Source: Gammaproteobacteria bacterium
Lineage (GTDB): Bacteria > Pseudomonadota > Gammaproteobacteria > DSM-16500
Length of the DNA stretch: 60,455 bases
Assembly: GCA_027459575.1 (NCBI GenBank)
Contig: DAIDIB010000002.1
Location: forward strand, 1 to 60,455
Direction: 5' to 3'
Positions within the stretch are counted from its first letter, which is position 1; each line of letters opens with the position of its first letter. The notes below the pieces were generated by a model that was given only the letters and a program-made list of their open reading frames with translations, was not told where the DNA came from and made no database searches. This document shows, in pieces, positions 9,186-17,104 of the stretch. The position numbers and the translations under genes were made by a program.

Positions 9186-10778
9186 AATTCCGGCTACGCC
9201 AAGAGTTTTTTCCATCACCCTAAACGCTACTTCTATCTTGCCCCACTCCGATTCAGGCTGGAATAAAGTCGGCGGCCTTAACCTGTCATCTCTTAAGTGA
9301 TTATAATCCCGTTTTTTTAGTTCCACACGAAGCTGCTCCAGCTGTTCTGGTGTTTGCAGGCAATAAATAATAGATGCCACACTTTCAGCACCATGACATT
9401 TCATACGCGTAACTATTGTTTTCATTAAAGAATCATTTAATTCCTGTTCTTCGCCCATTAACCCGCGACATAATCGTTGAAATGTCTCGTCATCAAATTC
9501 CATGGTGACAAAATCAATCCAGGATTTATCTCGCCTCTCCGCTACTTCATCTTTAACTTTAGGATGCGCAAGAAATTGCTCGTAAGCAGATTGAAAATCT
9601 TTAAAATCTAATTGATTATTAAATAATGTGCTCAATGCAAATGGCACACTCTTTATATTTGAATCCGCAACAAGACAACCAATATAAAACTTGGCAAACG
9701 CCAATGCGTTTATAGGTAAGCCTTTGGGTAACACTTCTAAATATTTAGCTGTAAGAAAAGCAACCTGGAACATTGACTTAACCTGAAATAGATAGCGCAT
9801 ATGGGCCATTTTTAATATTTCGCAAAGGTGCTCATCATATTCACGCGAAAAACCAAAAGGGTAGACAATTCCAGCTCTATTAAGATTTTTAACGACAAAA
9901 TAGAGCAGCCAGTCCTCGCTTAATGATTTTGGCGCTTGTCTTAATCCCAGATATTCCGCTTTCAACGATCTATCACTGCCATCAATAGTTGGGAGTGATA
10001 GTATAGCTAACGCTTCTTGATGGTATATTGCTTCTCTCTTAGGGGATTTTTCGCTCGCCTCTCTTTGCCGGTAAGCAAGCTCAAGCACTTTCTGCTGTGC
10101 ATGTTTGATAACTTCCTCCATGTGGCCTTTAGAGAGATACTCGCCAGTTTTGTGACGCAGATAATGCAAAAATAATTCGATATGACGCGCTGTCGGCGCC
10201 TGCTGGATCCGATCTTTTATAAACTCAATGGTTATATTTTCCAAATCCAGCGTCGCTATTACATAATCAGCAATATGCAAATCTTTAGAGCGCCACAGCA
10301 TTTCATGCAGAGCCAGACGTGTTTGCTTATCGCAGTATTTTTTAATAATGGCAGCTACTTCATGTGGATTAAAAGGTATTACTTCATATTCTATCTTTTT
10401 TAAAAAATCTTTTTCCAATTCCATCAATTGCTTTAATTTATAATTAAGCGGATTAGTCTTTAAAAAATCCGTAGCCCATACAGACCACTCTTCGTAGCTA
10501 CGCCAGGCCAGCATATAAGCGGCTACAACTAAATTTTCTATGTTGTCCAGACTGCAGACTTCTGCTTTTGATAGACGCTTAAATCGTTTTTCTAAAATAA
10601 ATATTAAAATGAAAACGGCGCCATACGGTAAGGATTCTTTTAGTGAATCCCTGATCCACTCATCAATAGCTTCAAGTCGTCCTTCTACTAATTTACGTTC
10701 TTGTTCATTGATGGCAGAACCCAAGCCCTCCTTACAGGACGTATACATTTTTAAAATGATAGATAGATACCACTGCAT
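9147..10778 (-). CDS. Unrecognised 543-aa protein with a cyclin-box-like N-terminal region
   Basis: No named family can be assigned with certainty. Residues ~35-140 read like a cyclin box of the Pho80/PCL type: helices with AVFILIFILEKRFKRL, LVVAAYMLAWRSYEEWSVWA, and LKQLMELEKDFLKKIEYEV, where the long Leu/Ala helix, the acidic turn and the E-x-x-FL-x-x-I-x-Y/W pattern are in cyclin order. The rest is helical with no clear motif. There is no signal peptide or membrane segment. The last residues (GIVRRPGVSRDPGK) are encoded by a family B repeat that also provides the stop, so the original C-terminus was probably altered. It is preceded by another unknown gene on the same strand. A host-directed effector role is inference from the eukaryotic-like domain. 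Confidence 0.55.
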   Translation of the reverse strand: MQWYLSIILKMYTSCKEGLGSAINEQERKLVEGRLEAIDEWIRDSLKESLPYGAVFILIFILEKRFKRLSKAEVCSLDNIENLVVAAYMLAWRSYEEWSVWATDFLKTNPLNYKLKQLMELEKDFLKKIEYEVIPFNPHEVAAIIKKYCDKQTRLALHEMLWRSKDLHIADYVIATLDLENITIEFIKDRIQQAPTARHIELFLHYLRHKTGEYLSKGHMEEVIKHAQQKVLELAYRQREASEKSPKREAIYHQEALAILSLPTIDGSDRSLKAEYLGLRQAPKSLSEDWLLYFVVKNLNRAGIVYPFGFSREYDEHLCEILKMAHMRYLFQVKSMFQVAFLTAKYLEVLPKGLPINALAFAKFYIGCLVADSNIKSVPFALSTLFNNQLDFKDFQSAYEQFLAHPKVKDEVAERRDKSWIDFVTMEFDDETFQRLCRGLMGEEQELNDSLMKTIVTRMKCHGAESVASIIYCLQTPEQLEQLRVELKKRDYNHLRDDRLRPPTLFQPESEWGKIEVAFRVMEKTLGVAGIVRRPGVSRDPGK

Positions 10779-10830
10779 ACCAATCTCTTAGCCAAGTCTT
10801 TGTGTGTTTGAGTTTTTTCTTGTTATGCGT

Positions 10831-10836
10831 TGATTA
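10831..10836 (-). promoter_or_regulatory. Putative -10 box for the cyclin-like gene
   Basis: TATAAT on the minus strand about 50 bases upstream of the ATG at 10778, in an AT-rich region. No convincing -35 box. Confidence 0.4.
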
Positions 10837-10883
10837 TAGCTAAAAATACTTAAGAGAGTCTTATTCATCACGAATTTATTCGA

Positions 10884-11921
10884 TTAGCTAGTTAGCTTGG
10901 CGCCTAGCTTGACAGACTCTTCATAATTCTTTAAGGCATTGGCGCCCTCTTTAAGCATCTTGATGATTTTGTTGTAACAGGCGGTGGTAGACGAGTCTCG
11001 CACTCCGCTGGTGGGAAGCCAGTGCGTTGGAAACCAGCCAGTTGAGAACCAGCCTTTTTCTTTACTGGAGGAATCATCATTATTTTCTGGCACACTTAAT
11101 TCATGACACACTTTTTCTGTTATCTCGACATATTTCCGTATCAATTGTGCTTCTGACTTTAAAGCATCACAAATAATATTAAATACCTTGGCCGCATGCG
11201 CAGGCACCTTGTGGCCAATCTCATCAATCATCACTCCACCGCCGTTGTGAAGTACAAATTTAAACGTTTTTATCTTATCTCTTACCTCGTTCAAAATGTT
11301 TTTTAATTTATATTCGAGCATGATTTGCAACGTTGCCAGATAATTTTTAGCGTGTGATTTATCTCCTCTACCTAGGCACATCTGAAATGATTCGCCTATC
11401 TTGCTACTCACTTCAGGCATATGAAACTCATTTTTTAAAAACAAACCCAGCATTTTGTGATTTCCAAAAAATGCCGCGTTGCCCGCATGACGGCTTTCTC
11501 GCACTTCATCCAGATAATCGCTTGCACGTATCGCTTCAAGCAAGCGTTGAAACGCGCGTTCTTCTATTGGCTTATCAGCAGGAAAAAATCCCATTGCCGA
11601 GAGCGCGCGCTCAGCAACAAATTCGGCTTTATCATCCCGCTCTTTCATAATATTTTCCAGGAGCAATAACAATCGGCTATTGTCAGGATTATTCAAAACA
11701 GACAGATTTTCCGTGAGCCATATTAGAACGAACCAATGATTCGCATGCGAAGTCATGTCAAACTTAAGAATAATTTCCGCCGCTGCCCGGTGCAGGCTTA
11801 TTAGCAGCGCGATGAGAAATACGGGTTCAAATGTATTTTCACTTTCTGATACCGATTCAGAATCCTCAGCTGACTCATCTGCTTCTGAACTTTCACTATC
11901 TGATTCACGTGAAGAAGCCAT
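10884..11921 (-). CDS. Unrecognised 345-aa protein with acidic serine-rich N-terminus
   Basis: I do not recognise the family. From the chosen start the protein begins MASSRESDSESSEADES, a Ser/Asp/Glu-rich disordered tail of ~30 residues, followed by helical regions and a Trp-rich motif of two related pieces (STGWFPTHWLPTSG) near residue 290. No signal peptide; one moderately hydrophobic stretch near 35-50. The start at 11921 is supported by GAAGG 8 bases upstream and TATAAT (minus strand) at 11953-11958; an upstream ATG at 12011 would precede the promoter. It lies just upstream, on the same strand, of the cyclin-like gene and is divergent from the POT transporter. A secreted effector is possible but unproven. 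Confidence 0.6.
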   Translation of the reverse strand: MASSRESDSESSEADESAEDSESVSESENTFEPVFLIALLISLHRAAAEIILKFDMTSHANHWFVLIWLTENLSVLNNPDNSRLLLLLENIMKERDDKAEFVAERALSAMGFFPADKPIEERAFQRLLEAIRASDYLDEVRESRHAGNAAFFGNHKMLGLFLKNEFHMPEVSSKIGESFQMCLGRGDKSHAKNYLATLQIMLEYKLKNILNEVRDKIKTFKFVLHNGGGVMIDEIGHKVPAHAAKVFNIICDALKSEAQLIRKYVEITEKVCHELSVPENNDDSSSKEKGWFSTGWFPTHWLPTSGVRDSSTTACYNKIIKMLKEGANALKNYEESVKLGAKLTS

Positions 11922-11952
11922 TGCTCTACCTTCAGGTAATAACCAGCTATAA

Positions 11953-11958
11953 ATTATA
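11953..11958 (-). promoter_or_regulatory. Putative -10 box deciding the start of the 345-aa gene
   Basis: TATAAT on the minus strand, giving a leader of about 25 bases before the ATG at 11921. It argues against the longer reading frame starting at 12011. A direct repeat TTTATTC with 9-base period lies just upstream. Confidence 0.5.
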
Positions 11959-12029
11959 TCAGAGAATAAAACGAATAAAGAGATCTGCACCCCCTTTACA
12001 AAGTCTGGCATCGGCTCATAATAACCCTA

Positions 12030-13460
12030 ATGAACAATACACAACGACACCCTCGCGTACTGCCCTTTCTGTTTTTAACAGAAATGTGGGAACGATTTGG
12101 CTTTTATGTTGTTCAAGGGTTACTCGTTCTGTATATGACCCAGCATTTTGGCTGGTCGGATAGTGATAGCTATACCATTTTGGGGATCTTCACCGCGCTG
12201 GCTTATATCTCACCGCTGGTTGGTGGTTTTTTGGCCAGTCGCTTGCTGGGTTATAAGACCTCTATTCTATGGGGTGGTGGGTTTCTCATTTTGGGTTATG
12301 CCATGTTGGCGCTGCCTTATCCCAAGGGGTTGTATCCCGCGCTGGCTACCATTGTGATCGGCACAGGGTTATTCAAACCCAATATCTCCAGCATTCTCGG
12401 CACGCAATACGAACATCATGACCCGCGACGAGATTCAGGTTTCACTATTTTTTACATCGGCATTAACACGGGTATTTTATTATCAGGTTTATGCTCTGGT
12501 TACATTAAGGATTTTTTTGGCTGGTATATGAGCTTCATCCTCGCGAGCTTAGGATTAGTCATTGGCGTGATGGTGTTTCTCTATGGCAGTCGTTATCTCA
12601 TCAAGCACCCCGCGATTGAACTTAAATCAACGACTAAATTTAAAATCCGCTTATTGTTTTATTGCTTCGTCGCCATCATCGGGCTAAATGCGTTATTTAG
12701 AGTGCACGCCTTGGCTGACTGGTTGTTGCCGGTGGTCGGCGTCATTCTCGTTATTTACATGGTTGTGCTAACCTTGCAGCAAGATGAAGAATATCGCAAA
12801 AACATGCTGATTCTAAATATCTTAAATATTTTTTCCGCCATTTTCTGGACGCTGTATTTTCAGCAATTTTATTCCTTTAATTTATTCATTTCCCGCTTGG
12901 TGGATAAAACCCTATTTGGCATTCCACTTTCTACTACCGTATTTTATGCAGCACAAAGCAGCTTCATTATTATACTCGGCCCGCTATTCGCCATTGCTTG
13001 GGAGCGGCTCGCGATCAGTGACAAAAACCCCTCGCCGATCACTAAATTCATGCTGGCGATTTTCTTCACGGCGCTTGCTTGTGCCGTACTCGCTATCAGC
13101 ACACAGATATTAGATAGCAGCGGCCAAGTCAGCCCCTTCTGGATTTTCTTCTCTTACTTTTTATTATCCATAGCTGAATTATTGCTCTCGCCAGTTGGCT
13201 TATCAGCAGTGACTCTACTTGCACCCCCACATCTCATCGGACTAATGATGGGCGTCTGGTTTGTATCGCTGGGTTTTGGCGGGATTTTTGGCGGCTGGAT
13301 CGCCAAACTCTCCAGCATTCCAGAAAACGTGGCACTAACCAACTTGGACAAATTAGCTATTTACCAACAAGCTTTCTGGGATTATACCTGGATTGCTGTT
13401 GCGGTTTTCGTCATTTTGTTCTTTATTCGAGCTGCTTTGCGAAATACCTTGATGCGCTAG
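12030..13460 (+). CDS. POT/PTR-family proton-dependent oligopeptide transporter
   Basis: Inner-membrane major-facilitator protein importing di- and tripeptides with protons. 476 aa with about 12-14 hydrophobic helices. The family signature ExxERF appears as EMWERFGFYVVQG at residues 18-30, followed by a GGFLASRLLGYK loop and FTIFYIGINTGILLSGL (PTR2 signature 2). Peptide importers are common in amino-acid-dependent host-associated bacteria. TTTACA at 11995 and ATAATA at 12018 are spaced 17 bases and could be its promoter, but that would leave almost no leader. Monocistronic; followed by a family C repeat. Confidence 0.93.
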   Translation: MNNTQRHPRVLPFLFLTEMWERFGFYVVQGLLVLYMTQHFGWSDSDSYTILGIFTALAYISPLVGGFLASRLLGYKTSILWGGGFLILGYAMLALPYPKGLYPALATIVIGTGLFKPNISSILGTQYEHHDPRRDSGFTIFYIGINTGILLSGLCSGYIKDFFGWYMSFILASLGLVIGVMVFLYGSRYLIKHPAIELKSTTKFKIRLLFYCFVAIIGLNALFRVHALADWLLPVVGVILVIYMVVLTLQQDEEYRKNMLILNILNIFSAIFWTLYFQQFYSFNLFISRLVDKTLFGIPLSTTVFYAAQSSFIIILGPLFAIAWERLAISDKNPSPITKFMLAIFFTALACAVLAISTQILDSSGQVSPFWIFFSYFLLSIAELLLSPVGLSAVTLLAPPHLIGLMMGVWFVSLGFGGIFGGWIAKLSSIPENVALTNLDKLAIYQQAFWDYTWIAVAVFVILFFIRAALRNTLMR

Positions 13461-13490
13461 TGTTGCCAGTCTATTCGTGAACGGTAACAA

Positions 13491-13556
13491 CGGCCCGGTA
13501 GGTCTGTTTTTTTCTCGCTGCGCTGCGAAAAAAGAACAGAGCCTCCCGGTCCGCCG
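13491..13556. repeat. Family C hairpin repeat, copy 1
   Basis: Begins CGGCCCGGTAGGTCTG and ends CTCCCGGTCCGCCG, with TTTCTCGC and GCGAAAA arms around TGCGCT. An inverted copy lies at 44965-45034. Both copies are upstream of translation-related genes (efp, mnmG). Confidence 0.85.
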
Positions 13557-13625
13557 CTCACTTCCGAGACTTGATAACCTTCAGCGCTTCTTTCGAGTGA
13601 GCACGAATAGACTGGAATAGAGTGA

Positions 13626-13654
13626 ATGACATTCATCGATGATTTAAGTATGAT
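13626..13654 (+). promoter_or_regulatory. efp promoter
   Basis: ATGACA, 17 bases, TATGAT: each box differs from consensus at one position. Transcription would begin near 13661, downstream of the ATG at 13655, which supports the start at 13682. Confidence 0.7.
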
Positions 13655-13681
13655 ATGCCCAAATTTTCCGGGAGTAACAAA

Positions 13682-14251
13682 ATGGGTGTCTACGGCTTAA
13701 ATGAAATCAGAGGTGGCATGAAATTACTCATCGACAACGATCCCTGCATCGTCGTTGATAACGAATTTGTCAAACCCGGCAAAGGCCAAGCATTTAACCG
13801 CCTGCGATACCGCAACTTGAAAACTGGCCGCGTCATCGAACGCACTTACAAATCAGGTGATAGCATCCCCTCCGCCGATGTAGTCGAAGTCGACGCACAG
13901 TTCCTATATAACGACGGCAATGAATGGCATTTCATGGCGACAGAAACCTTCGAACAATACGCCGTGCATGAAACCGAAGTAACTGATGCCAAAATCTGGC
14001 TCAAAGAACAATGCGATTGCAAAATCACGCTCTGGAATGGCTCGCCCATTTTAATTGTACCGCCTGTCTTCATTCAACTAAGAGTGGTGGAAACTGACCC
14101 GGGTCTAAAAGGTGACACCGCCGGTACCGGCGGCAAGCCAGCCAAACTCGAAAGCGGCGCGACAGTTCGCGTACCGTTATTTGTGCAAGAAGGTGAGGTA
14201 ATTAAAGTTGACACTCGCACCGGCGAATATGTCTCTCGCGTCAAAGAATAA
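13682..14251 (+). CDS. efp: Elongation factor P
   Basis: Binds between the P and E sites of the ribosome and rescues stalling at polyproline stretches. 189 aa from the start chosen here (E. coli 188). KOW-like N-terminal domain with [10 protein letters not shown], where Lys34 is the residue beta-lysylated in gammaproteobacteria; OB domains follow, ending [12 protein letters not shown]. The start at 13682 has GGGAG 8 bases upstream. The downstream gene encodes the lysyl-transferase for this residue and overlaps efp by 23 bases. The aminomutase EpmB is not in the window. Confidence 0.97.
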   Translation: MGVYGLNEIRGGMKLLIDNDPCIVVDNEFVKPGKGQAFNRLRYRNLKTGRVIERTYKSGDSIPSADVVEVDAQFLYNDGNEWHFMATETFEQYAVHETEVTDAKIWLKEQCDCKITLWNGSPILIVPPVFIQLRVVETDPGLKGDTAGTGGKPAKLESGATVRVPLFVQEGEVIKVDTRTGEYVSRVKE

Positions 14252-15209
14252 CTGGCAGCCTTCCGCGAGCTTTGACAACTTAAAACTGCGCGCGAAGTTA
14301 TTCACCAAAATTCGGGAATTTTTTTCTTCGCGCGACGTGCTGGAAGTGGATACGCCACTTATGTGTCAAACATCTGTCACAGATACCTGCATACAAAGCA
14401 TTCCCGCGCTGTTTCAAGCGCATCCTAAAGAAGCTGAACAACGTTACTACTTACAAACATCGCCCGAATACGCCATGAAACGTCTGCTCGCTGCCGGTAG
14501 CGGCGCAATTTTTCAAATCTGCAAGGCATTCAGGCAAGGTGAAACGGGGCGCATGCATAATCCTGAATTTAGTATGCTGGAATGGTACCGCCCGGGTTTT
14601 GATCATCACGCACTGATGGATGAAATGGATGAGTTGTTGCAACTAATACTCAAAGTGGCGCCCGCCGAACGTAAAACGTATCAGGAAATTTTTCAGGAAT
14701 TTTTACAGCTTGATCCACACACCGCATCACTGAATGAACTGGCTGCTTGCGCGCGACAACACAAACTTGACGTTCAAACCACTGTTACCGATAAAGATGT
14801 ATGGCTGCAATTATTAATGTCAGAGTATATTGAGCCGCACATTGGCAAGGAACGGCCGATTTTTATTTATGATTTTCCCGCATCACAAGCTGCTCTCGCC
14901 CGCATCAAACATGGTACACCCGCTACCGCCTCGCGCTTTGAAGTGTACATGCATGGCGTGGAACTGGCGAATGGCTTTCATGAGTTACAAAACGCAGCGG
15001 AACAGCGTAAGCGTTTTGAAAAAAATTGCGCAGAGCGCAAGCAGGAAAATTTAACTACGATGCAAATTGATGAGTTATTCTTAGCCGCTTTGGAACACGG
15101 GCTACCGGACTGCGCTGGCGTGGCGCTAGGATTGGATCGTTTAGTGATGATTGCCGCCCGCAGTCAAGCTATCGCTGAAGTATTAAGTTTCGATTTTAGC
15201 CGCGTGTAG
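14229..15209 (+). CDS. epmA: Elongation factor P--(R)-beta-lysine ligase
   Basis: Truncated class II lysyl-tRNA synthetase paralogue (PoxA/GenX) that attaches (R)-beta-lysine to Lys34 of EF-P. 326 aa, against 325 in E. coli, without an anticodon-binding domain. Class II motif 2 is in [20 protein letters not shown]; motif 3 is in [11 protein letters not shown]. The ATG at 14229 lies inside the end of efp, so translation is coupled. A TTG at 14208 is a poorer alternative. The stop TAG (15207-15209) is formed by the first bases of a family A repeat. Confidence 0.95.
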   Translation: MSLASKNNWQPSASFDNLKLRAKLFTKIREFFSSRDVLEVDTPLMCQTSVTDTCIQSIPALFQAHPKEAEQRYYLQTSPEYAMKRLLAAGSGAIFQICKAFRQGETGRMHNPEFSMLEWYRPGFDHHALMDEMDELLQLILKVAPAERKTYQEIFQEFLQLDPHTASLNELAACARQHKLDVQTTVTDKDVWLQLLMSEYIEPHIGKERPIFIYDFPASQAALARIKHGTPATASRFEVYMHGVELANGFHELQNAAEQRKRFEKNCAERKQENLTTMQIDELFLAALEHGLPDCAGVALGLDRLVMIAARSQAIAEVLSFDFSRV

Positions 15210-15294
15210 CCCGGATGAGCGCTTTTCTCATCCGGGGAGCGATGCCCCGTTTAACACTAGTTCCCCGGATGAAAAAAGCATTCATCCGGGCTAC
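15206..15294. repeat. Family A repeat, full copy with GGATGAG/GGATGAA stems
   Basis: Begins GTAGCCCGGATGAGCG, has the central GGGGAGCGATGC...TTTAAC module, and ends CATCCGGGCTAC. It supplies the stop codon of epmA. Stem letters differ from the GGGTGC type but remain paired. Confidence 0.9.
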
Positions 15295-15332
15295 GTCATT
15301 GATTTATATACTCAAAATATAATACCTCCCCC

Positions 15333-15364
15333 TTAAGGCTCTATTAAGCCAATTCTGTTAAAAT
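15333..15364 (+). promoter_or_regulatory. Possible PmrA-like tandem element and -10 box
   Basis: CTTAAGGCTCTATTAAG contains two TTAA half-sites with an 11-base period, the spacing of PmrA boxes that drive effector genes in Legionella and Coxiella. TAAAAT follows at 15359-15364. The match covers only the TTAA cores, so it is tentative. Confidence 0.3.
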
Positions 15365-15406
15365 TACCCACCCCTAAAGATAAATAAATGAAACGATGAG
15401 GTGGTT

Positions 15407-16894
15407 ATGAGCGCTCCAAGATTTGAGGGCTTTAAGCTTGATTCAACTGGTACACGTCTTGAAATTGAAACATCAATTAAAATCGACTCCAGGACTCTGG
15501 CTAATAATTTAAAATCCGCCCTTGATTCCGGAAAAATTACCTCTCTGGACTTATCTCATTTTCATTTACCAGTTAAATCAGATAACGAAAACGAAGCTGG
15601 CGCCTACATGGATATACAGGATCTCTTGCTTGGTGTCGTTACTGACTATCTTAAGAAGGACGCATGCAAGCTTACAACACTCTCTCTTGATGGCTGGACA
15701 CTACCAGGGTTATTAAATGGTAAAAAGGGAGAATTTCACAAGAGTAATCAAAGAAACTTTGTGCTTGAGAGGCTTGGCAAAGCCATTAGAAATAACTCAT
15801 CTTTAATTTCGTTATCGCTTTCAGGTTGTGAACTTAATTATTACAACATTAAAACATTCTTTATTGCTTTATTCGCAAGCACTAGATTCTTAATAGACTC
15901 AAATGGAATAAACAAAGACAAATCGGCATTATCGTTGATTGATCTGTCTGTTAATTTACCTGCCGATCTTTCAGCAAAAGAGTCTGACAAATTAATAAAA
16001 CTGCATGATGCTGCTGTACAGACCGGCATTAACGTTCAATGGGAATTTACTCAGGCAAAAACACAGAAAGAAGTTAAAGTTGCGGTGAAACCAAAATCAG
16101 GCGAAAAATCGGAAAGGAAAGAACCGGTAAGACGTGAACGCGATGGCGGAGAAAACGTTGATGCCGTTGCTCCTCAGCAGGTATTTAGCCCCACGACAAG
16201 CGATTCTGGTAGCTCTATAGTAGGGAGCTACTCTCAATATGAGGCACCATCAGAAAGTTATCTTCAATCACTTAAAGATACTTTCAGTTTCCTCTGGGCT
16301 ATCAACTGGCAATATGTAGGAACTGTTTTTCTCGGCGGCTTTGGCGGTTTGGCCGCTGGTGCATTTGTTGGTCTTATTCCATGGGCTTTGATAGGCGCCT
16401 TGGGACACTTTGGTACTTTTGCCGCAGGTACGACGATCCTTGGACTTTCAGTGCCCGTTTTTGGCTGGGCTCTGCTTGGCGCTGTTGCGGCGGTAGGCCT
16501 GCTGGCCGGGATTGGTTATGGGATTTATAAAGTTGTGCAGGAATACAGAGAAGATGTTGCGAGATCGCAGCCGGTAGAACCACCATTTGTACGACCGCAA
16601 GCTGTACAAGAAGCGCCGAAGGACTCTGCGAGTGTAGCAATCGCACCATCACCCTCTATTTTACAAATACCTGGCGCATCTCCAAAGAGATCCACACCAC
16701 CCACATTCGGCAGGTTTCGTCCCTATGCAACATCAACACCTGAATCGAGCCCAAATCATTCTGACAGTTCCAGCCCTGACAGTAGCCCAACGCAAGCCGG
16801 TTTCTTTGCTCCAGGCAAATCACCCAGTGATAATGAAGACGAAGCCGATACTGGAGCAGGGATAGGATGGCCGTTACACAAAAAAAAGCAATAG
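15407..16894 (+). CDS. LRR-like protein with C-terminal membrane hairpin and Pro/Ser-rich tail
   Basis: 495 aa. Residues ~40-210 contain leucine-rich-repeat-like strands (ITSLDLSHFHLP, LTTLSLDGWTLP, LISLSLSGCELN). Residues ~215-280 are charged and probably unstructured. Residues ~300-375 form two or three Gly/Ala-rich membrane helices (VFLGGFGGLAAGAFVGLIPWAL, FGWALLGAVAAVGLLAGIG). The last ~110 residues are Pro/Ser-rich with SPDSSPTQAG-like runs. No signal peptide. GAGG lies 8 bases before the ATG at 15407. The soluble LRR plus a membrane hairpin and disordered tail is a common layout of Dot/Icm-type effectors; that role is inferred. Confidence 0.65.
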   Translation: MSAPRFEGFKLDSTGTRLEIETSIKIDSRTLANNLKSALDSGKITSLDLSHFHLPVKSDNENEAGAYMDIQDLLLGVVTDYLKKDACKLTTLSLDGWTLPGLLNGKKGEFHKSNQRNFVLERLGKAIRNNSSLISLSLSGCELNYYNIKTFFIALFASTRFLIDSNGINKDKSALSLIDLSVNLPADLSAKESDKLIKLHDAAVQTGINVQWEFTQAKTQKEVKVAVKPKSGEKSERKEPVRRERDGGENVDAVAPQQVFSPTTSDSGSSIVGSYSQYEAPSESYLQSLKDTFSFLWAINWQYVGTVFLGGFGGLAAGAFVGLIPWALIGALGHFGTFAAGTTILGLSVPVFGWALLGAVAAVGLLAGIGYGIYKVVQEYREDVARSQPVEPPFVRPQAVQEAPKDSASVAIAPSPSILQIPGASPKRSTPPTFGRFRPYATSTPESSPNHSDSSSPDSSPTQAGFFAPGKSPSDNEDEADTGAGIGWPLHKKKQ

Positions 16895-17052
16895 ATAAGT
16901 TTGTAATATTAACACTTGCTTTTGTGCCAAAATAATGTTCAGATAGGTGCTTACAATTTAAGATTTCATCTCCACCTCCCTGATTGTCATGCTTAATCAA
17001 TCTAACTAGTTGGCGATGAACGAAATTTATCAACGCCAACCGATTAGGTTCA

Positions 17053-17097
17053 TTCCTCGAGAATGCAATACCTACTGGTTTGCATACATTCGAGGAA
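17053..17097 (+). promoter_or_regulatory. Leader hairpin sequestering the helicase ribosome binding site
   Basis: TTCCTCGA (17053-17060) pairs perfectly with TCGAGGAA (17090-17097), and ATGCAA (17063-17068) with TTGCAT (17080-17085). The Shine-Dalgarno GAGGA (17092-17096) is in the right arm, 8 bases before the GTG start. The structure should block ribosome entry until it is opened. Confidence 0.65.
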
Positions 17098-17104
17098 ATA
17101 AAAA

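Noticed and set aside
10840..10858. PmrA-like box before the cyclin-like gene
   Set aside because: Only one TTAA half-site, and it abuts the -10 box; spacing does not fit.
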